In this document: positions 11,818 to 24,014 of the stretch, piece after piece
Layout of the letters: the number at the start of each line of letters is the position of its first letter
Numbering within the stretch: position 1 is the first letter of the stretch
From: Zantedeschia hybrid cultivar
Lineage: Eukaryota; Streptophyta; Magnoliopsida; Alismatales; Araceae
DNA length: 64,000 nt
Assembly (NCBI GenBank): GCA_030544215.1
Contig: JARZZO010000014.1
Span: forward strand, 41,383,734-41,447,733
Direction: 5' to 3'
The notes under the pieces: model-generated
What the model was told of the DNA's origin: nothing
The model's database searches: none
The model's input: the letters and a program-made list of their open reading frames with translations, nothing else
Translations under genes and position numbers: made by a program

Positions 11818-14800
11818 GTTAGGGTTAAAGAAGAGGTGGAAAAGGGAGAAGAAGAGTAATACTTACTACACCGCATGTGGTGTAGAAAGGTTGACGTGGA
11901 TTCCAACACTATACCCCTTTCCACCACCTGTACCACTCCTAGTTAGTTAATTCGCATATAATACGTGTATGTACGTATGAAATAAAAATACGGCCATTTT
12001 TCCGTCCTTTTGTCAAAGAAACAGTTTTGTACATGTTTTTCTACCCAGCAACATTCGAAACGCTTTCTATACGTGTCAGCATATTAAACGGGAATTTAAT
12101 ACAACTAGGCGACCGGCGCAACCCGCAAGGCACAAGGCCTTCCCCCATATGGAGCCTTATCCCCCACGTTTCCATCTATTAAAGTCCCCAGACTCTCCAC
12201 TGTTGCCAACTAGGATTGTTGCTGCCCCTCCCACTTTTCTTCACTTGTTGTCTTTTCCTTTGGTTTTAATACTTTTAAATCATTTTATCTTGAAACATTA
12301 TGTTATGGAGGTTTTAATTGCTATATGTTATGTTTTGAATGATTCTCATATAGGTTTTCTATAATATTATATAGTATCCGTATATTTAGTTGCAACATAG
12401 TGTCCCGCATGTAATATTTGCAATATATGCTTGTATTTGGTGTTATATATTGTCTGTATTTTTAAACAGTAAACGTATAATTCATCGTACGTATGTTATA
12501 TCAAATTTTTAAAATGTGCAAATTTTTGACCGAATAATTGACCCTATTTTTAAAATTTGAAACCAAATTATATCCGAACGTATTTTTACCGTATTATTCC
12601 CATACTATATTTAACTAACTATGGTCCCACCTTTTTGACCATTTTGAGTGGAGAGAAAGAAAAGCTGCATCTTTTCTGACAACATTTATTGTTGTCCTTT
12701 TCCTCTCATCACCCTTTGAAAGAGGCCCAAAACCTTTCCCACTTTACTCAAGCCACTTGCCAATTTATCACTTCTAATGCAAATTTGTCGCTTTCAAGCG
12801 CAAAATTATAACTTCTAGGTGCATTTTTATCATTTCCAATCACAATTTTATCACTTCTTCCGTAGTTCAGTTTTATCACTTTCAACGCAAATTTATCACT
12901 CCAAGCGTATTTTTATCACTTCCTCGGTAGTTTGATTTTATCACTTCCTACGCAATTGTATCACTTCCTAACGCAACTTTATTACTTCCAAGTGATAATT
13001 TTGCTTAGAAACAATAATTTTGTGTAGGAAGTCATAAAATTGCGTTAGGAAATGACAAAATTGCTTAGAAAGTGATAAGACTGAATTACATAATAAGTGA
13101 TAAAAAATGCGCTTGGAAGTGATAAAATTGCACTTGGAAGTGATAAAAATGAGCTACATAGGAAGTGATATAACTGCAATTTGGAAGTGACAAAAATACT
13201 TTTGAAAGTGATATTATTGTGTTTGAAAGTGATAAAATTGGTTTGGAAGTGACAAACTGCAAAGAGACCGGACTAAAGTAGGAAGGGCTTTATGTCCTTT
13301 TTAAAGGAAGGTAAGTGAGAAAGGACAACAATAAATGCTATCAAAAAGTTGCACGTTCTCTTTCTCCGCACTCAAAAAGGTCAAAAAGGTAGGACGAAAG
13401 TGGGACAAGTGGTGGAAAGAGGTTAAGTGTTGCAATCCACACTAGTTTTCCTACATTGCATGCAATGTAGTAAGTATTACTCGGAAGAAGAAAGGCATGT
13501 GCCCCTTTTAAGTTAACATGGTCAACCATGTTTGACCAGGTTTGGGTCCAAGCCCTGCATCAAGCTCGAGCCCATTTGTTGAATCTAGTTTGAGCTAGGT
13601 CCACCTTAGTTCGAGCCACCAAGGTTAAGTGGTTCTACAACCTAGTCCAACCCCCAAGCCATCTGCACAATGGTCCAAACCACTTGGCCCATGATTCGTG
13701 CACCTATTGCCCTACCCATGTGCACCAAGGACCATTGCACTAGGCAGTGCAACACCAGCTGTTAGTGCGCCGCCCTTGTTTTGGGCCTGTTTGTCCTTCG
13801 ATTTGCATATCGTCAATGCCATTGGGTTCATCACATTTAGGCCAACCTCGTTCCAGCATGCTGCTGCCCTGGCTATGCCCCGTTTTGCATGCCCACCGCT
13901 GACGGCCGTTCGATCACGTGAAGGCACCTCCATGCTCCATTTTGCATGCCGATCGTGTCAGTGACATCCTTGCAGTGAAACAGACCTCATCTAGCACCCT
14001 ATTCACCAGTGGTGCATCGTTTTGCATGTCGTTCCTATGCACAGCCAGCAGACATCCGTTCGCACATCTTGAGGCCGCATTAGCTGCCTCGATTTGCATA
14101 CTGACTTCTGAACATCTCTGATTACATGGCACACTTTTTGAGACGATAACCAGACTATTTAGCATGGACTGGATTCCGCTAAAGGGAGATCCAAACTGGA
14201 TAGCATTGCAAAATAACCTTGAGAGCCTACTTTCTAAATAAGGGAGGTAGTTGAGGCCAGCCCGACGTTGATCGAGGAGTATGAAAACCTAAGGAAAGAG
14301 AGAGTTTATAAGGCTAACCTAACATTGACTGAGGAATATTACAACCAAATAGAAGAGGTCGTTTATGGAGTCGATCCAGTACTCACAGACGAGTATTTTG
14401 AAGAGGTCGAGTCCAAGATATTTTGTGATGACATCCTCCTTGTTGAACCATAGTTAGACATGATTCCTAAAGTCTACTTTGAGACTAGTTCTACATTCAT
14501 GACTGAGCGGAATGAGATGAAGTAGGAAAAGGCAATCAAGAATACAGTCAATCAGCCGAAGAACATTCAACACATAATTGCCCAACATGACTTTGACCAT
14601 TTATGGAGAGATATTGAGGCATACTTTCCACCTCGAGTTGGAGCTTTCTTATGCATGGTGATCTCAACGGTATCAGTTGTGCGTCCTTGCTTTGTTGTTC
14701 TCATCATTTTTCCATGGATATTACTGCACTTCAAAACTTGAGGATGAGTTTTCTCGAACCAAGGGAGAATGTTGGGAATCCAAGACCAACTCACCATGAT

Positions 14801-17800
14801 AGAGCAAGACTTCCGCCATCAGAGAGCCATTCCAACTTCCTTATGGCTAGAAGAGTTGCCAGAGTACTTCTGAAGCATAGTCTATTTTTAAAGGAGTCCT
14901 TAGATGTTTTATTTGGTCCGTTTGGAGCCCATTTAGCATATTTTCTATTTTTCAAGATTTTAAGAGTGATTTTCTGTTTTTTAGAAATTTTTAGTGCAAT
15001 TTTTTACAATATTTATCTAGATAGGAGTGTCTTAACCAATGTTGGAGTAGGATAGTCGAGTTGGAGTCAGAAAGGTCCCTAAATACTATACATATACTTG
15101 TAATCTCTCTTTTTAATTTATGGCTGATTATTTTCACGAATTTGAGTTATTTTCTAGAGTTCCTCTTTGCAACGGAGAAGATGACCTTGCGACAGGATCG
15201 AATTTGCCCTGCGACGGGACTGGGTGTGACACCCAAACCGGCAGTGCAACGCCAGAGGCCTCCCTGCTGCCGGTGCGACGTCGGTAGTCTCTCCGACCCC
15301 CTTTGTCCTCCTTCGTCGCCCATCATCCTGTCACTTTATATATTTTTCTTTCTATTGTTGTCCTTTTAACTGCTGCCTACTGATTTGAGGGACTTACTGT
15401 TTTTCCACTGTGTCATCATCACTGTGGGAATGGAACTATTCAACTATGCAATCATGCAGACTGTAAAACTGACTGAGGAGCAATGTGGTAATAAACTTGC
15501 AATGGCTCTATCAATTATGCAACTATACAACTGTCCAACTGTGTGACTGTGGAACGGTGTAACTGCAAGATTAGTGCATTCCACAAGATAATGAAACTGC
15601 AAAGAAACGTGAAATTGAGTAATGGCAACTGCAGCTAAACACTATAAAAGGAAAAACTAAGCACCTGCAAATGGGGTGCAATGCATCTATAATGAGAAGA
15701 TTGGGAAAGTGACTAAGAGGTTAGTCTATTTAATTACCGTGCAGGTCCCCAAATCAATACGGACTGCTATAATGACGGCCCTAAACATGGTCAGAGCTGA
15801 TAAGGCTCCAAACAGAATCGCAGAGCATCCACATCAAGAGTCATAATAACTATGTTCATATGCTCATCTCCATGAGGTTGCACCATTTTTTTCTCCCTTA
15901 TCTGGAAGTAAGATCTTCGAAAACAATTTGATATGGACCTTGGTCATCTCAATTATTTTCCTATCCTAGTATTCAGTGTATCACATCCAGCACACCAGCA
16001 TAGCTGATAGCTATACGAACACAGCTTACACATGAATGAAGCTTCATTTAAAGCTTCAAGCTACAGATCGTGAGCCTCTTCCTAATCATACGTTTGCAAC
16101 AACTCATTATTCCACTCTGCTCCATTTTATTGGACACCATTCTGGCACACTGATCCACCCCTTCTCTTCTGTCTCCTCCCTTTCAAGCATCTGTTGATGC
16201 TAATTGGGCTGGTGATCTAGATGATCATCACTCCACTAGAGGTGTATCTTTTTGGGAGATAGCCCTATCAAATTGGCACAGCAAGGGCAGGATATTCTTT
16301 CTTGGAGATAGCCCTATCAATGGCACAGCAAGGGCGGGATATTCTTTCCTGCTACAGCATTGAGGCAGTTAAAATCGTTCCATGGACAACAATACAGGTG
16401 AGTTTGTGTAGCTTTACGTCTCACCACATGCCATAGGAGTTGGTAATCAAAATGCTATTCAAATTGTTAGCAACTCTTTCATGAGTGCACTAAGCATATT
16501 GAGGCCAATGTCGATCTGTTTGTAGATTGATTTAAATGGTTACATTTTTTTGCATCATGTTGCATCTCATGATCAGTTGTTTGATCTCTTCATCAAGTCT
16601 CAAACATCCCATCTTGGTTCATGGGGGGAAAACCCTCGCTGTATAATCCACCATGATTCAAGGGGCTGTTAGACATAGAAACATGTGTATCTTTTCTACA
16701 TATCATGCATACACTTTGTGAATATATTCCTTTCCATGTATAGGCTCACACCATATAACGTAGTCCTACTAACATATTCATTTGGGCATTGCTTGCCTTA
16801 ATCTAAGAAATTTATTCTCAACGAGAGGATTTCCCCTTGGCCTCTTTTTCAAGTTCTTATTCAAGTGTAGACTTTTAGGGATTGTCAAAAAACATATTCT
16901 ATCCTAGTATGCTTGTTGAAGAAGGAAGAATTGGGGATGAAGCACAGATTAACCCAGTTGCGACCAATCGGATAGGCCAAACCCAATCTGATCCCGGACC
17001 GATCTGGTGCAGCCCTCCTTATTTGTTTATTTTTTTGAAACATCTATAAAAATCAAAAAATATGTAAAAATAAAAAATGATCACCAAATTATGGTAATTT
17101 GGCAAACATCATAATCTCATTCATTTTCAAATATATGAACAAGTACATCAAAGAATTTAAATCATGCACATTTAACCTAAATCTTGTGGAAAAGAAGCAA
17201 GGAAAAGAATGATACCCAGAACCTGATATCCTTCTTTGTAGTCAACATAAGAGAGACAATTCATTGCAAAATGTGGACAACCAGAGTATCCTTCTTGTCA
17301 CTTATATCCAGGAGTGGATAATGTTTGGGACAAATTGTAAGGAAATAAAAAATAAAAACTAAATCCCAACACTCAAAATTTACATTGTTTCGTCACACTT
17401 CCATATTTATCCTTCCTTAAATAATAAAGTATTACAAAAGATATAAATTTGAACATGTGCAACACTCAAAATTGATGAATTCCAATGTCATCACCATTCA
17501 ACACAAATAATTCATCAATTTTGTGTATTATCCATGTAATAATTCATATTCTTTGGTGATATTTCTAAGTATAAATATATGGAAGCATGACGAAAGAATG
17601 TAAAAGTTATAAGGTTACAACAATCTACTATAATGATGCAACATACAATGATCTATTATAATGATTGTCGTAGGGTATCATTGACGGTGATGGAGAGCCA
17701 TCCGATCACCATGGATGCCCATGGAAAGACATGTCTTCTTTGGACTTTAGAGCCGATCCGATCATCATCGAGAGCCATCGATCGCCATGGAGCTGATCCG

Positions 17801-20800
17801 ATTTGATCATTGTGGAGAGCCATCGGATCACCATGGAGTCATCTCCCAAAGCCAAAAATAATAAAAAGTGAGGGAAAAGAAGAGAGAGAAAGAGAGAGTT
17901 AGATGTTAGAGAGAGAGCAGAGGTGAGAGAGGGGGTGGGTTTGCGATGGGGTGGAGAATGGCTAATTTGGGTGGTGGGAAAGGGGTGTTGGTTCGACCCC
18001 ATGGCCTCTCCAACCCCATAACTAAGCCATCAAGTGGTTCCCAGTGGCTAGTTTGAAAGTAACTGTGGCAGCCGGATTGGTCTGATCCAAACCGATCTGG
18101 GCTAGGCATCAACCTATCCAGCTGATCCGGCCCAATCCGCCCGATCCTGCACCCAGATCAGGGGATTGGAGCATGGGATCAGATTGGACGGAGAATAAAG
18201 TGATTTTTCATATACCTATCTAGAGAAGGGGAAAAGGGGACTAAGGTAGATATGTATGAAGGGATGGGAATAATAAGAACAAGCATCATAAAATGCAAAT
18301 CTTCTTTCTAAATTGCTTATTTCACATTCCTGTTGGTGTGGCAGGAGGCTAACTATTTTCATAAAACTTTGAATGTAAATGTGTACTGCAATACAAGCAT
18401 TCTAATCACTCCAAGTTGATATTGATTATATTGCTCTCTGACTTGGTTAGTTATAAGCAAAATCGTCATGAAAGTCCAAAAGGATGAGGAAAAAAATCAT
18501 GTTCACCTCCTTCTTGGCAACCCCATAATTTCTATATATTCGATGATTGCAACGATTGCCCTATAACTAAGCATCTGTTGTACCAATTTCAACAAAAAGG
18601 AGACAATGCTCCTCCAATATTATGGAGAGTGATATCTAGGGAACAACAGCGGCTGTCCTCACTGATCATGATGAGGAAAGGGCCAATGAAGTTGATTAGT
18701 AGACCCATGTAGCCAGAGGGGAAACAATCTAGATTTTTTCTAGGATCTCTTCCCTCTGACATGCTAAAATGGTGCCAAAATCATACAAAGCAATCCATGC
18801 CACCATCCTTCCAGTCTTAAAATCGCACAAGATGCATTAGAAATAGGGGTGCGCTTGAGAGCATATGTATACAATATGGGTCCAATCCACCCCAAAGTCC
18901 TTTAAGCCAAATCACCAAGAATATTCATTTCCTAGTAAACAGCATTTTAAAACTATCATTACACATTTATCTACCCCATTGTCATGCCATGAATTTTTTT
19001 TTGTAATTTTAGCTAATGCTGTCAAGTCCAGCATTACCACCCTTCAAACTTGGAATGAGACCATGGTACCAAGAACTGATTACCAGATAGCATGGTTGTT
19101 GTAGAACAATGAGAAGAAGGGCGGCGAAAGAGAAGAGCGGAGGACAGCAACAAGGAGGGCTGCGGCATACACCAATCACCAGGCCGCCCCTCTCAATGTC
19201 TTATATATGTTGATATTAGAGTACATAAAGACACAAATAACCTTGAGAGATAAATACCCTTTGTAAAACTTGTACAAAGATTTTTTTTTTTTAAAAAAAA
19301 GCCACTATAAAACATAACAAAAGACAAAGTTATCCCTGACTACACTCCCCCTCAAACTGAGAATAGTTATTAGACATGCATAACTTGGACAAAAGAGATG
19401 TAAAAATATCCTTGCACAGCCTTTTAGTGAAGACATATGAGAGCTAATCAGCAGAGCGAACATAAGAGGGTCATATTTCCCTAAAATCCAGGTTTTCTCG
19501 AATGAAGTGATGATTAATCTACATGTGCTTCCTTCTACCATGCTGAACCGAATTGTTAGCAATGTTGATGATAGTCTTATTGTCACAATACAAGCGCATT
19601 GGTATGCGAACTTGAACTCTAAGATCTTGAAGGAAAAACTTTAGCCATAACATCTCTATAACACTATGTGCTAAGGCTCGATACTCAATTTCAGCACTAA
19701 AACGAGCACATATCATCTCGAGAACCTGCCCAATCAGCATTTGTAAATGCATCAATATTTTAATGAGAAGCTTTGGTGTACAATAACCCTCTACCAGGAC
19801 AGGACTTGATATATCGCAGTATTCCCTCTACATAATGCATATGACAGACGCAAGGAGCATGGATGAACTGATTGACAATGCTCACAGCATAAGCAATATC
19901 TGGTCGAGTAAGATAAATACAAAATCTTCCCCACAAGAGACTGGTATGTGCCTTTATTGGATTCAAACAAAAGTTCCCCTGCTGACTCTAAAAGCCCATG
20001 ATTGGTCTTTGTAGGAATAAGAGTTGGTTTACACTCCAACTTTCCAATTTCTTGAAGCAAATCAAGGACATATTTCCTTTGGCAAATAGAGGGCATACTG
20101 AGACTTAGCCACCTCAATGTCAAGAAAATACTTCAACTCCCCAAGGTCTTTGATATCAAACTCATGTGCCAAGCTATCCTTAAGCTTATGTATCTCTGTG
20201 GTATAATCTCTAATGATAATCATAAAATCCACATATACAAGAAGAACTACCACTCGGCCATCCTTCTACTTGATGAAAAGAGTGTGATCTAAGTTGCCAT
20301 TGTTGGTAACCAAGCCGGACCATAGCTCTTCTAAATCTGTCAAACCAAGCTCTCATGGACTGTTTTAGCCCATAAAAAGCCTTCTTCAATCTACACACTC
20401 TCCCCTGGCATCATCAAGTCCAAGTGGGGGCTGCATATATACTTCCTCCGACAAGTCACCATTGAGAAAAGCATTTTTAACATCCAATTGGTGAAGCTCC
20501 CAAGAGAACTGGACAACAAGAGAGAACACAACCCTCACAGACTTCAGCTTGGCCACAGGAGCAAAAGTCTTCATATAATCCACACCATATGTTTGAGTGA
20601 AACCCTTGGCAACCAGTATGGCCGTGTATCTCTGAGCAGTACTATCATAATGATACTTAATGGTATACACCCATCTTGATCCAACCATACTCTTCTCTAG
20701 AGGCAAAGTCACCAATTCTCATGTACTATTTTTATCAAGGACTTGCATCTCCTCATCCACTTTGGATCCATAACAACTTCAGTAAAAGAGTTAGGAACAT

Positions 20801-23800
20801 GATAAGTAAAAATAGCAGACAAAAGGAACAATAGGATGATAAGAAACGAGAGTAAGAAACATAATTATAAATGAGATGTTTGGTACAAACTCTCGTCTCT
20901 TTCTAAATAGCAAGAGGGAGGTTCAAGTCAACAAGTGCAATAGGTGAGGAGAACAAAGTTGGACCTGAAGTTTCAACAGCTTCCTGAGGTGGCAGATCCG
21001 CAGGAGGCCTATCCTTGTGCATATATGCCTGGAGTAAGTCAAAGTATCTAATGGAGGCTTCTCATATGATCTAAATGTAGCACCAGTCATGTCCAAGGAA
21101 TTCCGGATCGGATCGGGTCCCCGAATCGGGACCCGCCGATCCCGATCCGACTCGGATCGGATCGGCCGAGTCGGCCGATCCAGATGAAGTCTGGCCAGTC
21201 CGACTCGGCCAGATTAAAAAATAATAAAAAATTAAAAAAAATCAGAAAAAATCAGAAAAAAATAAAAATAAAATCAGAAAAAATTACATACATATTATTC
21301 AATTGATGTACAATAAGAATGAATGCAATTCATGTACATCCATAAAAAACCCTAAACCCTAAAACCCTAAAACCCTAAACCCTAAACCCTAAACCCTAAA
21401 ACCCTAAACCCTAAACCCTAAACCCTAAAACCCTAACCCTAAAACCCTAAACCCTTAACCCTTAACCCTTAACCCTTAACCCTAAACCCTAAACCCTAAA
21501 CCCTAAAACCCTAACCCTAAAACCCTAAACCGTTAACCCTTAACCCTTAACCCTTAACCCTAAACCCTAAACCCTAAACCCTAAACCCTTAACCCTTAAC
21601 CCTTAACCCTTAACCCTTAAACCCTTAAACCTAAAACCCTAAAACCCTAAAACCCTAAACCCTAAACCCTTAACCCTAAAACCTAAACCCTAAACCCTAA
21701 ACCCTTAACCCTTAACCCTAAAACCCTAAAACCTAAACCCTAAACCCTAAAACCCTAAACCCCTAAACCCTTAAACCTTAAGGGGGGGACCGAAATCGGC
21801 CCGAACCGGACCAGATCGGGTCCGGACCGGCCGATTTGGCCGGTCCGGCCCCGATTTGGTCCGGTTCGGGCCGATTTCGGCCGTTTTTTTTTTTTCAAAT
21901 CGGTGGGGGGGAACAGTGAAATCCCCCCGAATCGGATCGGAACCAGCCGATCCCGATCCGAATCGGCCGATTCGGATCGGAATCGGCCGATTCCGCAATC
22001 CATGGTCATGTCAGAGGCAAGAGGTAAATGAATAGACTCAAAAGAGGAATCACAAAAGTAAGTAAGAGAATCCTCCCCCTTATCAGAAGACTGAGGGGCA
22101 AAATAAGACAGACTCAAAGAATATGACATCTTTAAGGATATACTTTCTCCTTATTTTCGTGTCAAAGCACGTGTACCCTTTTTTAGTGAGAGAATATCCT
22201 AAAAAGATGCCATGGACAGTACGAGGGTCCAGTTTAGTAAAGTCAAGACTCAAAGAATAAATGAAGCACAAACAACCAAAGATATGGTGCTCCAGAGCAA
22301 ATAGCGAATGATTAAGACAAAGTACTCGAATAGGAAAGGAAATATGCAGTTAAGTGTCAGAGAAGGCACACAGTTGATAACATATGAGGCAGTCAGGATA
22401 GCATCGGGCCCAAATTTTTTTGGCAGCTGACTTTACAAGAGAAGAACTCGAGAGGTCTCAAGTAAATATATGTTTTTCCTTTTCTGCCACCCTATTTTGT
22501 TGAGGTGAATAAGCATATGAAGATTCATGAATGATTCCCTCATTTTCCATAAACATTTGAGGGTTCTCTCAAAGTATTCACTTGCATTATCAAATCTAAA
22601 CATCTTAACACGCCGTTCAAACTAACTTTCAACCATTTTGCAGAACATTTGACTAATTCGAGGTACTTCTTCACGAAATTTCAAAAGGTAGACCCAACAA
22701 TAATGAGAGAAGTCCTCAATAAAACTAATGAAACAGTGATGATCATCCACAGAAGGAATAAGAGATGGACTCAAGACATCAGAATGAACAAGTTGGAAAG
22801 GAAGCGTGCGTTTATTTATAGAAATTTGAAAATTGGTTTCATAATGTTTAACAAGTTGACATACTTGACACTGAAGAGTGTCAACCTTTATTGACTTGAA
22901 TAAAGAAGGGAACAAGACTTGTAATACCTAAGAGACAAATGACCTAGACGATTGTACTACAAATGGATCGCTTCAAGCTTTTGGTTCATGCCACCATCAG
23001 TACTAGACTGAAAAGCAACTCTACCACCAAGCTCAAAGTAATATTGGCCTCCCACTTCACAACCAATCCCAATCGTCTGCTTTTGTTTCAGGTCTTCGAA
23101 AACACAATGTGTAGGAAAAAAGGTTATCGAACATTAAAGAGCTTTAGTTAAGCTACTCACAGACAAAAGATAAATAGGTAAACTAGGAACATGAAGTATA
23201 GAGGACAAAAGTAGATCGTCATTGAACCTCATAGACAAGGATGGCAGTACTAATATCGATACCGGTATCAGGGAGTACTGACATTGATACATATTGGTAT
23301 CAGTATCAGGCGATCAGCCAAATCAGCTCGTACCGAATAAATTTTGGCCCAGAACCAGTCAATAAGAGTGTTTTTTTATATTTTTTTAAACACAAATGAC
23401 TGGTATCAGGATTTCCCTCAGTATCGTATCAGTATCTACCAATACGTATTGGTATCGGTGATACTGTCAACCATGCTCATAGATCCTTTACCAACTACAG
23501 CAATACGAGTACCGTCTGCAATGGTGACCTTTTCTTATCCAGACTCAAGGAATATGTAGTAAAGAGAGAAGAAGTACTGTATAGTTGGTAGTATCGGTCG
23601 ATACCGATACGTATCGGTATCGGCCAAGACCAGCACTGATACTGGGGGGTATCGGTACCGGTCTTTATAGTTTTTCTTATATTTTTTTATATCTTTTATT
23701 GGCTGGTACCAACGAATACGGCCAATACCAATATCGATACGTATCGGTACCGGTACCCTCTGATACCGATACGTATGGGTATCGGTACCCTCTAATACTG

Positions 23801-23981
23801 ATACTGATACCAATATTGCCATCCTTGGATACTGGTCATATGATTTGTTGCTCCTGAATCAATGACCCTGTTAAAGATTCGGAGCCAAAAAACCCTAGAA
23901 GACAATGGAAGAAGAAGAGAACAAGAGGAAGAGGAGGGGGCAGCCATGTATGCAGTCGCATGCATACGCACTGTTGTCTGC

Positions 23982-24014
<33 letters not shown>

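Larger units (their letters stand above)
11855..13481. mobile_element. MULE-like fold-back element
   Basis: The left end AGTAATACTTACTACACCGC and the inverted right end AGTAATACTTACTACATTGC start arms that stay similar for hundreds of bases, including ...TTTCCACCACCTGTACCACT and the shared word ATTTATTGTTGTCC. Once the nested element at 11942-12619 is removed, the two arms align almost throughout, so the element is a giant hairpin. The flanking 9-mers GAGAAGAAG and CGGAAGAAG agree at 7 of 9, fitting a MULE duplication. No transposase is present. Confidence 0.75.
10638..15325 (+). mobile_element. Complete non-autonomous LTR retrotransposon (LARD-like)
   Basis: Two LTRs (10638-11192 and 14770-15325) begin TG and end CA and are flanked by the exact 5-bp duplication TCCTG (10633-10637, 15326-15330). 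A tRNA-iMet-type primer site follows the 5' LTR and a purine tract precedes the 3' LTR. The interior has no gag, protease, RT or integrase. Its only coding-like stretch, 14268-14453, gives a short acidic peptide with a repeated YE/EEYYNQIEEV pattern. The interior also hosts the fold-back element at 11855-13481. It must have used enzymes from another element. Confidence 0.88.

Noticed and set aside
11583..11950. Overlapping plus-strand ORFs of 74-121 codons
   Set aside because: They come from the CT microsatellite and a proline-coding GC-rich leader inside a non-autonomous LTR element.
12768..13258. Regular repeats that resemble a CRISPR array
   Set aside because: Units are degenerate, lack unique equal-length spacers and invert at a centre. 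The setting is a eukaryotic intron.
13698..14165. Overlapping ORFs on both strands
   Set aside because: No domain; they lie in the non-coding interior of the LARD-like element.
17706..18112. Minus-strand ORFs of 68-98 codons
   Set aside because: Low-complexity translation of GATCACCATGG/GAGAGA repeats.
21350..21780. Chromosome end or fusion point
   Set aside because: The array is bounded by transposon arms with a perfect 8-bp duplication, and copia sequence continues on both sides.
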